Assembly (NCBI RefSeq): GCF_900100355.1
Contig: NZ_FNFH01000008.1
Coordinates: forward strand, 62,001-126,000
Origin: Microbulbifer yueqingensis
GTDB taxonomy: Bacteria > Pseudomonadota > Gammaproteobacteria > Pseudomonadales > Cellvibrionaceae
Length of the DNA: 64,000 nt
Reading direction: 5' to 3'
Shown: positions 27,520 to 35,995 of the stretch, piece by piece
How the letters are laid out: each line of letters starts with the position of its first letter
Numbering within the stretch: position 1 is the stretch's first letter
Position numbers and translations under genes: made by a program
Notes under the pieces: generated by a model
The model's input: the letters and a program-made list of their open reading frames with translations, nothing else
Database searches by the model: none
What the model was told of the DNA's origin: nothing

Positions 27520-27839
27520 TTTGCTTTTCCTTACATCCATTCCCCGGCGCATTGACTGCGCAACCAGAGGTGAGGCCCACCCGGAAGCCCGGGGGCCGGC
27601 CGCTTGAACCAGGCAGGTGACACAGTCATCGGCCGGCCGGCCTGCAGCGGGATACGCCAATGCGCATTGCCTTCGCTTCAGGCGAGTCCGGCGTGGCTGC
27701 GCCACGTGCCAGGTTGCCCACCACCGGCGCCCGGACTTCCGGCGCCTCCGGACACCAGCGGCTGCCTTCCCGGGGGACGGCAAGTCGCCAGGACCCAGGG
27801 GCCATGGGCCTCTGGTAGTCAACAAGGGTCTTAACCCTG
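27520..27839 (-). other. GC-rich structured spacer between tRNA-like RNA and slipin gene
   Basis: About 320 bases with no coding pattern and many short dyads (for example CCGGAAGTCCGG, and CCCGGG and GGCCGGCC palindromes). At its upstream end AGGGT / ACCCT forms a hairpin with a TAAG loop. It lies inside the presumed rtcBA-slipin transcript and may be part of a longer structured RNA or a processed leader of the slipin gene. Confidence 0.4.
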
Positions 27840-27897
27840 TGGGGATTTGAACCCCAGGCTTTCGCCTTTTCCGGATAAGTCGTGTAATCGACGACGT
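27840..27897 (-). ncRNA. T-arm-like hairpin module beside the tRNA-like RNA
   Basis: Immediately 3' of the tRNA-like RNA, a second perfect T-arm occurs at 27840-27856: stem TGGGG / CCCCA with loop TTCAAAT, which fits the TTCRANY T-loop rule. Before it come small hairpins (GTCG/CGAC and GGC-GAAA-GCC). I could not find a matching acceptor stem or D-arm, so this is not a second full tRNA. It could be a decayed tRNA-like unit or a designed part of one larger RNA. Confidence 0.5.
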
Positions 27898-27966
27898 TAC
27901 TCTGGCAGGAGTCGAACCTGCGACCGGCCGAAACCTTCGGCTGCTCTACCTCTGAGCTACAAAGTA
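27898..27966 (-). ncRNA. tRNA-like RNA in the rtcBA-slipin operon, contracted anticodon loop
   Basis: A 69-nt sequence folds into a full cloverleaf: acceptor UACUUUG / CAGAGUA (7 bp, one G-U), then UA, D-arm GCUC-AGAGGUA-GAGC with the usual GG-U-A, anticodon stem GCCGA / UCGGC, variable CGGUC, and T-arm GCAGG-UUCGACU-CCUGC. The anticodon loop is only AGGUU (five bases, closable to three), so it cannot decode normally. CCA is not encoded. It lies on the same strand as rtcBA. RtcB seals cleaved RNAs and tRNAs are its known substrates, so a tRNA mimic here may be a substrate, decoy or regulator; Y-RNA-like tRNA mimics are known in other rtc loci. Confidence 0.8.
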
Positions 27967-27970
27967 GTGT

Positions 27971-28150
27971 TCAGGTAATTGCGCCGGCAGGTACACAGCA
28001 AGCCACAGGCTCCTGTGCCGGGCTGGCGTTGTGAACCAGCTCCGCATGCCGGGCCATTGGCCCAAACTCTTTGACAGTCACCAGCGTATTGCAGGTGACC
28101 AGTGTTCTAACGGGGGCACATCCCCTGTGCCATTTTTCATCCCTGGGCAT
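27971..28150 (-). CDS. Possible 59-residue Cys-containing protein
   Basis: A short frame between rtcA and the tRNA-like RNA. It starts at ATG 28150, 17 bases after the rtcA stop, and ends five bases before the cloverleaf. The product is soluble, with four Cys and three His (WHRGCAPVRTLVTC ... ELVHNASP ... ACCVPAG). Codon third positions are GC-rich as in real genes of this window. The ribosome site (AGGA) is too close to the ATG to be convincing. No family recognised; it may simply be structured RNA. Confidence 0.35.
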   Translation of the reverse strand: MPRDEKWHRGCAPVRTLVTCNTLVTVKEFGPMARHAELVHNASPAQEPVACCVPAGAIT

Positions 28151-28166
28151 ATCCTGCTGCCAATAC

Positions 28167-29198
28167 CTACCGTGCTTGCATGCTGTCCGGCACATTGACA
28201 ATCCAAGCCGGCCCGCTCTCCCTGCGCACACTGATTTCTGTCCCGGTGAGCTGCCGGATCACCTCGATATTGGTCAGCAGGTGCTGGCTCGGCGCCAGCG
28301 TCCTGAAGCAGCCGCCCCGACCCAGCACCATCGGCAGCAGCAGCTGGTCCGCCAGGTGTTCGCCAACCGGAACACCGGCTTCCATATATCGCTTGAACTC
28401 TTTCACCGCGCGGCCGGCAACCCGTTCCGACGACAGCTGCTTCTCGCCCACCACCTCGATCACCTCGGTGACGTGCTCCGCGTACACACGCAGCGAGACG
28501 ATGTTGCCAGGCCCGAATGAATCCACCTGCCGGCGGTGCAATTCTTCCGGTACCCAGTCGCCCTTGCTCGCGATATGCCGCAACTCCCGGTCAGCGACGT
28601 GGCCCGGTATCTGCGCCGAGGTGACCAGCGCCTCCTTGCTGAGCACAGCGCCCCGCTCCAGGAGATCCAGCGGCTTCAGTTCGCCCACCGGGTAGATTCG
28701 TGCCCGCCACTTGCCGCCGCCGGCGGGGTAAAAGCCGAACCTTTCCAGCTGCACCTCGGCCCGGTAACCCATCTGCGCCATCACCGGCAGGAAACCAGCC
28801 TGGATAAAGTCGAAGCTGGGCGCCTGCTTGTTGTGAGTGCCGCCCTCCAGGCAGACCTCGCTCACCCCATCCGCCAGCAGCAACGGCAACAGGATGGTCT
28901 GGAACACCAGGCTGGTGCTGCCGGCGGTGCCAATGGCAAACCGATACTCCCCCGCACGCACCTCTCCCGGCTTAAAGGTCACCTCGGTGGAGCTCAGCTC
29001 AGCCCCCGTCACCTCCGCGCCGGAGATCGCCTGGGCCGCATGCAGGCACACCAGGTGCTGGCGCATCAGGCCCGGCTTGCGGCGGCCGGCGCGGATATTC
29101 CTTATCCGCACCGGCTCCCCCAGGCAGGTCGAGAGAGTGAGCGCGGAGCGGAAAATCTGGCCGCCGCCCTCGCCCTGTGATCCATTAATGGTATGCAT
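28167..29198 (-). CDS. rtcA: RNA 3'-terminal phosphate cyclase
   Basis: A 343-residue RtcA that converts RNA 3'-phosphate to 2',3'-cyclic phosphate using ATP through a covalent adenylyl-His intermediate. The N-terminal GSQGEGGGQIFRSALTLS signature, HNKQAPSFDFIQAGFLPVM and the active-site His306 in LAPSQHLLTN are all present. Its ATG is four bases after the rtcB stop, so the genes are co-translated. The cyclic ends it makes are substrates for RtcB. Confidence 0.96.
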   Translation of the reverse strand: MHTINGSQGEGGGQIFRSALTLSTCLGEPVRIRNIRAGRRKPGLMRQHLVCLHAAQAISGAEVTGAELSSTEVTFKPGEVRAGEYRFAIGTAGSTSLVFQTILLPLLLADGVSEVCLEGGTHNKQAPSFDFIQAGFLPVMAQMGYRAEVQLERFGFYPAGGGKWRARIYPVGELKPLDLLERGAVLSKEALVTSAQIPGHVADRELRHIASKGDWVPEELHRRQVDSFGPGNIVSLRVYAEHVTEVIEVVGEKQLSSERVAGRAVKEFKRYMEAGVPVGEHLADQLLLPMVLGRGGCFRTLAPSQHLLTNIEVIRQLTGTEISVRRESGPAWIVNVPDSMQAR

Positions 29199-29202
29199 GG
29201 TC

Positions 29203-30429
29203 CTATCCTTTCACGCAGACGACCTGTTTCAGGGTGTAGACCACTTCCACCAGGTCTTTCTGGGCGGCCATCACCTTCTCGATCGGCTTGTAGGCCGCCG
29301 GGGTTTCATCGATTACGCCGGCATCCTTCCGGCATTCCACATCGGCGGTGGCCTGCAGGTGCTCTTCCAGCGACACCAGCTTCTTGGCCTTGGTGCGGGA
29401 CATGACCCGGCCCGCGCCGTGGCTGCAGCTACAGAAGCTGTCCGCATTTCCCAGCCCGCGGACGATGAAGGAACGTGCCCCCATGCTCCCCGGGATAATC
29501 CCCATCTCGCCTTCACGGGCACGCACCGCCCCCTTGCGGGTAACCAGCACGTTCTTGCCGAAGTGGTGCTCGCGGGACACATAGTTATGGTGGCAATTCA
29601 CTGCCTCCATACGGGCCTCGAACTCCATCCCCAGCGCCGCCTTCACCGCATCGATGGTGCGGGCCATCATTACCTCGCGGTTGATGCGGGCAAAGTCCTG
29701 CGCCCACTCCACCGCCTCCACATACTGGTCGAAGTGCTCGGTACCTTCCGGCAGGTAGCTCAGGTCGGTATCCGGCAGGTGAATATGCCAGCGCTCCATG
29801 TCCTTCTTCGCCATCTCGATAAAGTGCGTACCGATGCGGTTACCCACACCGCGGGAACCGCTATGCAGCATCAGCCAGACGCTGTCGTGCTCATCCAGGC
29901 ACATCTCGATAAAGTGGTTACCGGTCCCGAGCGTACCCAGGTGGTTGATGTTGTTGGTGTTCTTCAGCACCGGGTGCTTTTCCTGCAGTGCATCAAACTG
30001 CGCCGCCAGCGGCGCCCAGGCCTGCATCACATCGTCCGGCAGGTTCCCCCACGCACCCTTGTCGCGGCTTCCGCGCAGCCGCGCGGAACGCCCGTGGGGA
30101 ACCGCCCGCTCGATAGCGGAACGCACACCCGCCAGGTTGTCCGGCAGTTGCGACGCCTTGAGGCTGGTGCGAACCGCCATCATGCCGCAGCCGATATCCA
30201 CACCCACGGCCGCCGGGATCACGGCGCCGAGTGTCGGCACCACACTGCCGATGGTGGCACCCTTACCCAGGTGCACGTCCGGCATGGCCGCCACCCACTG
30301 GTGGATAAACGGCATGCGGGAGATGTTCTTCAGCTGCTCCTTGGCCTCAGCTTCGAAAGGCACGCCGACAGTCCACGACTTGATCGGTACACCACCGTCC
30401 TGCATTACTTCATAGGCTTGCTGAGTCAT
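29203..30429 (-). CDS. rtcB: RNA-splicing ligase RtcB
   Basis: A GTP- and Mn-dependent ligase that joins RNA 2',3'-cyclic phosphate or 3'-phosphate ends to 5'-OH ends. It is 408 residues from the ATG at 30429, the same length as E. coli RtcB, with a strong AAGGAAAA ribosome site. Metal-binding DVHLGKGATIGSV and GVDIGCGM (Cys81), GTGNHFIEM, and the guanylated His337 in SCSHGAGR are intact. First gene of the leftward operon driven by the sigma54 promoter at 30509-30524. A frame extension to 30483 lies in the leader and is not needed. Confidence 0.97.
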   Translation of the reverse strand: MTQQAYEVMQDGGVPIKSWTVGVPFEAEAKEQLKNISRMPFIHQWVAAMPDVHLGKGATIGSVVPTLGAVIPAAVGVDIGCGMMAVRTSLKASQLPDNLAGVRSAIERAVPHGRSARLRGSRDKGAWGNLPDDVMQAWAPLAAQFDALQEKHPVLKNTNNINHLGTLGTGNHFIEMCLDEHDSVWLMLHSGSRGVGNRIGTHFIEMAKKDMERWHIHLPDTDLSYLPEGTEHFDQYVEAVEWAQDFARINREVMMARTIDAVKAALGMEFEARMEAVNCHHNYVSREHHFGKNVLVTRKGAVRAREGEMGIIPGSMGARSFIVRGLGNADSFCSCSHGAGRVMSRTKAKKLVSLEEHLQATADVECRKDAGVIDETPAAYKPIEKVMAAQKDLVEVVYTLKQVVCVKG

Positions 30430-30508
30430 TTTTCCTTTCCTTCTTCTTTCTTCCTGGCCTTTCTCAACCGCTGCCAGGTTCATACTTGCTTATGTGTAAT
30501 CCCTGTAT

Positions 30509-30524
30509 TGCCAAGACAGTGCCA
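30509..30524 (-). promoter_or_regulatory. Sigma54 (-24/-12) promoter of rtcBA
   Basis: Read leftwards: TGGCACTGTCTTGGCA, with the -24 TGGCAC perfect and GG/GC exactly ten bases apart. It lies about 80 bases before the rtcB ATG. RtcR, a sigma54 activator, is encoded divergently, as in E. coli. Confidence 0.88.
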
Positions 30525-30670
30525 ACTTTTGCCCAGCTGACGAAAAAACTTTTAACCCATTGATTTAGATACAGAAATTCCCTCGTAAATTGATTCGCCG
30601 CCATCGACCACCATCATCGAAGCGCCACGCATCTATCTTTTTCGATAGGCAGATAATATATTCGATACCC

Positions 30671-32266
30671 ATGAAAACAGTTGCTATCAGTATTCTCGGC
30701 ACCACCATGGACCGGCGCGGCAAGGGCGATAAGCGCTGGGACAAGTGGCGGCCGACCGTTTCCATGTGCCAGCACGAAGACCTGCTGATCGACCGGCTGG
30801 AACTGCTGTTCGACAACCACTCCCAGGGCCTGGCCAACCAGGTCACCGAGGACATCGCGCTGGTGTCGCCGGAGACCGAGGTGGTTCACCACAAAGTGAA
30901 CTTCCCGGACCCGTGGGATTTTGAGACGGTCTACAGCCAGCTACTGGATTTTGCCCGCGGCTACCAGTTCCGCCCCAACCGCGAGCGCTACCTGACGCAT
31001 ATCACCACCGGCTCCCACGTGGCGCAGATCTGCCTGTACCTACTGACGGAGGCGGGCTACCTGCCCGGCCAACTGCTGCAGACCTCCCCCGCCCGCCACA
31101 ACAGCGATGCGCCCGGCCAGTACCAGGTAATTGACCTGGATCTATCCCGGTACGACCAGATTGCCTCGCGCTTCCAGAAGGAACACCAGGAAGGCACCGT
31201 CTACCTGAAGGGCGGCATCCAGACCAACAACGCGCCGTTCAACCGCATGATCGAGCAGCTGGAGAAAGTTTCCATCCGCTCCAACGCACCGATCCTGATC
31301 ACCGGCCCCACCGGCGCCGGCAAGACCCAGCTGGCCCAGCGGGTGTACGAACTGCGCAAGCAACGCGGCAAGCTGGAGGGGCGGCTGGTGGCCATCAACT
31401 GCGCCACCCTGAAAGGGGAGAACACCATGTCTGCCCTGTTCGGCCACAAGAAAGGCGCCTTCACCGGCGCCACCGCCGACCGTGCCGGCCTGCTGAAGGA
31501 AGCCCACAAGGGACTGCTGTTCTTAGACGAGATCGGCGAGCTGGGGCTGGATGAGCAGGCCATGCTGCTGCGGGCCATCGAGGACAAGCGCTTTATCCCC
31601 TTTGGCTCGGACCACGAGGCCAGCAGTGACTTCCAGCTGATTGCCGGCACCAACAAGGACCTGGCCCAGAAAGCCAGGGAAGGCAGCTTCCGCGCCGACC
31701 TGCTGGCCCGGATCGACCTGTGGACCTACGAACTGCCATCCCTGCGCGACCGCATCGAGGACCTGGAACCCAATGTCGACTACGAACTGGAATCCTTCTC
31801 CAACAAGGCCGGGCACCTGGTGAGCTTCAATAAGGCAGCGCGGGAAAAATACCTGGCGTTCGGCCGTTCAGCCGACGCCACCTGGGCGGCCAACTTCCGC
31901 GACCTGAACGCCAGCATCACCCGTATGGCCACTCTCGCAGATGGCGGGCGCATTACGGTGGAGGTAGTGGATGAAGAGATCAGCCGCCTAAAGTACAAGT
32001 GGCATACGTCCGGGCACAGTGGGGAGCATGCCCGCAGTGCAGTGGAGAGCGTCCTGGGCAGCGGCCGCACCTCCGAGATGGATTACTACGACCAGCTCAA
32101 GCTGGCCGCCCTGATCGATGTGTGCCGGCGTTCCAGCTCCATGGCGGAGGCCGGGCGCAAGCTGTTTAACGTGAGCAGGCAGGCGAAAAAGTCGAATAAC
32201 GACTCGCACCGGGTGAAGCAGCTGCTTGGCAAGCACGGGTTAAGGTTTGAAGACCTGAAGTGCTAG
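30671..32266 (+). CDS. rtcR: Sigma54-dependent activator of RNA repair, RtcR
   Basis: A 531-residue activator. Residues 1 to about 180 form the CARF-type ligand domain of RtcR (MKTVAISILGTTMDRRGKG ... HITTGSHVAQICLYLL), which in studied homologues restrains the ATPase until it binds RNA ends with cyclic phosphate. The AAA+ domain has Walker A GPTGAGKT (212-219) and GAFTGA (262-267). A C-terminal DNA-binding domain follows (about 485-531). It is divergent from rtcB with a 241-base shared control region. I start at the ATG at 30671; the upstream extension is not family-like. Confidence 0.95.
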   Translation: MKTVAISILGTTMDRRGKGDKRWDKWRPTVSMCQHEDLLIDRLELLFDNHSQGLANQVTEDIALVSPETEVVHHKVNFPDPWDFETVYSQLLDFARGYQFRPNRERYLTHITTGSHVAQICLYLLTEAGYLPGQLLQTSPARHNSDAPGQYQVIDLDLSRYDQIASRFQKEHQEGTVYLKGGIQTNNAPFNRMIEQLEKVSIRSNAPILITGPTGAGKTQLAQRVYELRKQRGKLEGRLVAINCATLKGENTMSALFGHKKGAFTGATADRAGLLKEAHKGLLFLDEIGELGLDEQAMLLRAIEDKRFIPFGSDHEASSDFQLIAGTNKDLAQKAREGSFRADLLARIDLWTYELPSLRDRIEDLEPNVDYELESFSNKAGHLVSFNKAAREKYLAFGRSADATWAANFRDLNASITRMATLADGGRITVEVVDEEISRLKYKWHTSGHSGEHARSAVESVLGSGRTSEMDYYDQLKLAALIDVCRRSSSMAEAGRKLFNVSRQAKKSNNDSHRVKQLLGKHGLRFEDLKC

Positions 32267-32329
32267 CCGCTGGGCCGGCATGAAAATTGGGCCCCGCTAT
32301 CCATGCGGGTCACCTACCACGACTGGCCG

Positions 32330-32980
32330 CTACATGGATCTCACAACACCAATTAAGGGTTCCAGCAGGCCCCAGTAATGCAGCCCGAACGTGATACTGG
32401 CAATGCTCATCGCCAGCCCGACCATGACCCCGATAAAGTAGAGAACCGGCACCGTTGGGTAGATAACAGACTCGGAGGGATGGCGGGGGTTGTAATGCAC
32501 CATCAGGCCAGGCCCAGTGCTGCGTAGCTTCTCCACAGTACCGATTGCTTTTTCCTCCCTCTGGGTGCCATAGCCTTCCCAGTGATAATTGCTTCCCGTG
32601 TATTCCCGGCCTCCCACCCTGTAGCTGTACAGAAGGTCCAGGCCGTAGAAATAGCTTGGGTTGCCCCCAGCGGAGGAACGCTTGAGGGACGTCTCAGCTT
32701 TCTGGAGCTGCGCAGAGGCCCGGGGCCAGTAGCGGGATGCGCGTGCCCGGCGCCACCCCTGCAGGTTAACCTTGATTACCGAGCAACCTAGTAGGCACCA
32801 TGCCAGCAGTGCCGGAGCAAGGAATACTGTGGTACTGGCAAAGGCAGCCAATGCGCTCAGCAACAGAACTATCAAGATAATGCGGCCACTGTACTTCTCC
32901 TCGAAAGAGAGGCTCCGCTGTGGACGGGCTTGGGCTTGATCTAGTCGCTCTCTTATATAGTTGCCTTTCTGCTCGTACAA
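32330..32980 (-). CDS. DUF3592 domain membrane protein
   Basis: A 216-residue protein with two N-terminal membrane helices (about 33-52 and 53-73), a beta-rich extracytoplasmic or cytosolic domain with LLYSYRVGGREYTGSNYHWEGYG and GPGLMVHYNPRHPSESVI, and a C-terminal helix (about 180-205). The V-H-Y-N-P-x-x-P-x-x-S-V block is the DUF3592 signature. Function unknown. A decayed paralogue lies at 26115-26225 and a more distant relative at 33937, so the family is expanded here. Confidence 0.85.
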   Translation of the reverse strand: MYEQKGNYIRERLDQAQARPQRSLSFEEKYSGRIILIVLLLSALAAFASTTVFLAPALLAWCLLGCSVIKVNLQGWRRARASRYWPRASAQLQKAETSLKRSSAGGNPSYFYGLDLLYSYRVGGREYTGSNYHWEGYGTQREEKAIGTVEKLRSTGPGLMVHYNPRHPSESVIYPTVPVLYFIGVMVGLAMSIASITFGLHYWGLLEPLIGVVRSM

Positions 32981-33067
32981 AGGTTGCTCCCCGTTAGGCG
33001 CCCGGATGTATTCTCGATCGAGAACGAACTTAATTTCACCCTACTCAGCGATATGAATATATCCCCG

Positions 33068-33601
33068 TCAAAGGAAGGCTTCTACCTGTCTTTTTAGTTC
33101 GCACATGTGAGCCCGCGCTTCTTCTGCGAATGCTTCATCCGTTTCTGAGAATCCCATTTCATAGGCGACCAGACTTCGCTGACCCACAAGTCGCAATTGC
33201 AATGTTACCTTGGTTGACGGCTTTATTGGCCTGTGAGGAACATCACTCGATGTTACTACATCTGAATAAACAGTATCGTGACGCGCCCTGATGTCTACCC
33301 TTTCGAAGCTATTAAGCGGAAGGGTACGGGTGAAGATAGGTTTTACTATCCCGTAATGGATTTTCACGACTTGCTCTGCCGGACAGATCTGAATGATTCT
33401 CCTACCAAACGAATACCAAAGAAAGAATGGAAGAAATGTGAATACCAGAACCACTAGCATCCAGCGTGGTGTTGGAGGAACCAAATCCAGAACCAGCAGT
33501 GGAGACGCCCAAAATACTGCGACAAAAAAATAGAAGACTCTGTGCCAGGGAGAAAATATCTCTTGGAATGTGAACACGCTTTTCCCTAAAGATTTCGCCA
33601 T
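33068..33601 (-). CDS. Membrane protein with PH-like domain, unknown function
   Basis: A 177-residue protein. Two membrane helices (about 23-42 and 46-64) are followed by a beta-rich domain (about 65-150) of the bacterial PH/DUF304-like type, judged by FGRRIIQICPAEQVVKIHYGIVKPIFTRTLPLNSFERVDIR. No exact family is certain. It lies downstream, in the leftward sense, of accessory genes for other small membrane proteins. Confidence 0.6.
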   Translation of the reverse strand: MAKSLGKSVFTFQEIFSPWHRVFYFFVAVFWASPLLVLDLVPPTPRWMLVVLVFTFLPFFLWYSFGRRIIQICPAEQVVKIHYGIVKPIFTRTLPLNSFERVDIRARHDTVYSDVVTSSDVPHRPIKPSTKVTLQLRLVGQRSLVAYEMGFSETDEAFAEEARAHMCELKRQVEAFL

Positions 33602-33730
33602 GAAGATCCCGCCTTACGCTAGTGCCCAAACCTGGACATCCACCAACTAAAAACGATTACGCACCATCCGCATTGAAAGCCCTTTCTGCTTGTGGAAAAT
33701 GCTGGTTTATTTATCCACCTCACTGGATAG

Positions 33731-33924
33731 GCGGCTGAGTGGGAGCTGCAAGAAGTGGTGGAGCGCTGGCACCAGCTGTGCAGGGGCTCTGTGCTCTCCC
33801 ATCACTACGTACGCAATGAGGCGCTGGGAGCTGCGGAGGTGGCATGCCTTACCGAGGTCAATTAAGTCTCGGGGCTCCGCTTTATTTGCCGGCACGCCAA
33901 CATTTTACTCTGACCCAATTATTT
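33731..33924 (+). pseudogene. Remnant of REP-associated (Y1) transposase, central part
   Basis: An open piece at 33731-33865 encodes ELQEVVERWHQLCRGSVL...EALGAAEVACLTEV. I recognise this as the stretch just before the SWFM motif of REP-associated IS200-like transposases; a TAA at 33863 ends it. About 35 bases later comes ATTTTACTCTGACCC-AATTATT, a motif that recurs at 39046 beside another remnant of this family. No start, no catalytic Tyr and no 3' part remain. Confidence 0.6.
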
Positions 33925-33936
33925 TATTTTTTAAAA

Positions 33937-34515
33937 CTATTGAATAATGGTTGTGTGAGACAGCCACTCGATGAGGTCCGTTACCGTTAGGAATGCCAGG
34001 ACTATCACGATTACACAGAAAACCAGTGTTCCAATCTGGTCCCGAGTGATTCCGCGGCGTACAAATGCCTCTGCGGGGTTATCCGGGTTTACAAATAAAT
34101 AACGGCCGTAAAGTCCCGCCCTGACCCGCTCTATATGATTCGTGGCATCGTGAAGTGTGGCGAAAAGCTCGCCGAGGTGGAGGTTTATGTCGTCATTAAG
34201 GCGCCGGTAGGTCTTCCCACCATACTCATATTCAAGCTCATATTTTGGCTTGTACCTGTGGTTGATGCCGTCCGAAGATCCTCGCTCAAAGATAACTGTT
34301 GACGAAGCAACTCGGTATTCCCGCGGGACCCAATCGTAGCTGCTACAAGATCTGCGCATAGACCCTGTCGTATATACCAGGCCCCAGATACCGAGAACTG
34401 TTACCAGCCCACATAACAGGTTGATCGAAAATTCGCCTGCGACGATATAGGCATAAATAGCGCTAAGTGCTGTCGCCAGAAGCAGCCATAAAAATAGTTT
34501 CACTTTAAGACTCAT
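33937..34515 (-). CDS. DUF3592-like membrane protein
   Basis: A 192-residue protein from the ATG at 34515. Two helices near residues 8-28 and 31-51, a middle domain with KPKYELEYEYGGKTYRRLND and RYLFVNPDNPAEAFVRRG, and a C-terminal helix (about 165-185). The pattern of a membrane hairpin, Y-x-Y-x-V/Y-GG-K-T-Y and V-N-P-x-x-P-x-x-A/S is that of DUF3592 proteins, although divergent. Function unknown. An in-frame ATG at 34533 would add six residues. Confidence 0.65.
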   Translation of the reverse strand: MSLKVKLFLWLLLATALSAIYAYIVAGEFSINLLCGLVTVLGIWGLVYTTGSMRRSCSSYDWVPREYRVASSTVIFERGSSDGINHRYKPKYELEYEYGGKTYRRLNDDINLHLGELFATLHDATNHIERVRAGLYGRYLFVNPDNPAEAFVRRGITRDQIGTLVFCVIVIVLAFLTVTDLIEWLSHTTIIQ

Positions 34516-34608
34516 CTTTTCATCTGATACCAATAGTGTCTACTCCAATAGCAAATTAAACGTAACAGGTTCAACATATTAGGCCGCACTAATTCGTATT
34601 CTGGCTTA

Positions 34609-35253
34609 TCAACTGGAATAAGTTTCCGCTTCCGGAAAATTTTCCAATATATCGTGTTCTGTGCTGCCACCCTCACGTAGAACTTCTCCAATTCGCAACT
34701 CAAATGAATAGCTGTGTATCTCTAGGAAGCCCCATACAATGAGGGAGAAGATGCTTATGATCATCCAATTACTGTGAGCAATCGAATCTAGAAAGTCGAC
34801 TTCAGTCGGCCCCAAGAGCTTACTTGTTATCCAAAGCAATAAGATATTTACAAATGCACCTCTAGCGATACGATCTCTACTGCTTCTTGAATTTAATTCG
34901 CTTACAAGCTCTGGCTTCTTTGTGTACACGCTAATCAATCCTTTAGAGCTTGCTCCACTTTCTCCTAGAAAAATATTTCCGGCATTTTTACGTACATTTT
35001 CAAACTCATCTTTACGGAGGACATAGCCTTTAAGTAACGCCTTTAATGAATATTTCTTTATCGGGAACTTAGAGGTGATCATATAAGCAAGTGCGTCAAT
35101 GAACATTCCTAACACGTAAACGACAGGTGTAATCATTACAGCCTGGGTAAGAGGAGCGGCAGCCTGAAATGGTACCTCCATCATTGGGAAAAGCCACAAT
35201 AAGGCCATTGCGCCTACAACAAGGTATTCGATTAGTAGTCCTGGTAACGCCAT
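34609..35253 (-). CDS. Membrane protein of unknown function
   Basis: A 214-residue AT-rich gene. Hydrophobic helices lie at about residues 7-24, 36-58, 132-148 and 160-176, with a basic soluble loop between the second and third (YVLRKDEFENVRKNAGNIFLGE). No family recognised. It lies between a DUF3592-like gene and an HNH endonuclease gene on the same strand in low-GC DNA, and so belongs to the accessory island. Confidence 0.65.
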   Translation of the reverse strand: MALPGLLIEYLVVGAMALLWLFPMMEVPFQAAAPLTQAVMITPVVYVLGMFIDALAYMITSKFPIKKYSLKALLKGYVLRKDEFENVRKNAGNIFLGESGASSKGLISVYTKKPELVSELNSRSSRDRIARGAFVNILLLWITSKLLGPTEVDFLDSIAHSNWMIISIFSLIVWGFLEIHSYSFELRIGEVLREGGSTEHDILENFPEAETYSS

Positions 35254-35311
35254 GATTATTTCCGAGCTTTTAAGGTTGTGCGTAGGGTTCTATATGTAGA
35301 ATTGCTCAATA

Positions 35312-35995
35312 TCAGCTAGTTGTCAGCCTCAGCCGAGAAATTTTTCTGCGGAGTTCTTGGGCCAGCTTCTGCTTTTGAGCACCGTAGTGAAGTTGTCGGT
35401 GGCAATTAGGACACAGGGCGGCAGCATTGTTGATTGTATCTTCGCCCCCATCCGCGAGTCGCTCAACGTGGTGCACCTCTAAAAATGGCGAGCCATCTTC
35501 TCGCATGAAGGGCGCAGGATTACCACAGCACTCACAATTTCCAGCCGCCGTAGCTAATACCCAGGCCACTACTTCGGGGTCTCTGACAAACTGGGTTACT
35601 GAGGACTGCGTTGCAGGTGGCTTCTTGTTCCCCTTCGGCGGCAATGACGGCGGATTCTTCCGAAGCTTTTCAACGGAAGCCTCGAAGGCGGCGCTTGAAC
35701 CAATGTGTTGCCCTTCACTGTCGGCAATGAGCCTTTCCAGAACCCGGATTACATTGGCTCCAACATTGCGTGCTGGCTTCAGACCTGAAATCCAGCGACG
35801 GCCTTGAAGGGCGTACACATATGAAATATTTTGCATTCGGTATTCATATGACTTGGGAGTACGGCCAAACCTATTTGCAAGCATTTCATAGTACGACTTC
35901 TTAGTGAACGCCTGCGCACTGCTTTCTCGTCGGTGCATTTCTACGTAGACATCTACAGATGCCTTAAGCTCTTCTTCTGTCCAGTTCTCACTCAA
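35312..35995 (-). CDS. HNH endonuclease
   Basis: A 227-residue protein with a C-terminal HNH domain of the McrA-like zinc type: CECCG, then LEVHHVERLADGGEDTINNAAALCPNCHRQLH. The two CxxC pairs bind zinc, and H-H, N and H form the nuclease site. The N-terminal half is helical and begins MSENWTEEELKASVDVY; similar N-terminal domains occur in HNH nucleases suggested to recognise modified DNA. It probably restricts foreign DNA. It is AT-rich with accessory neighbours. Confidence 0.88.
   Translation of the reverse strand: MSENWTEEELKASVDVYVEMHRRESSAQAFTKKSYYEMLANRFGRTPKSYEYRMQNISYVYALQGRRWISGLKPARNVGANVIRVLERLIADSEGQHIGSSAAFEASVEKLRKNPPSLPPKGNKKPPATQSSVTQFVRDPEVVAWVLATAAGNCECCGNPAPFMREDGSPFLEVHHVERLADGGEDTINNAAALCPNCHRQLHYGAQKQKLAQELRRKISRLRLTTS

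Noticed and set aside
26362..27825. Long slipin start upstream of 27519
   Set aside because: The extra 102 residues are Arg/Pro-rich, run over a dyad-rich region and have no family similarity.
27840..27856. Second tRNA
   Set aside because: Only a T-arm is certain; no acceptor stem or D-arm pairs up.
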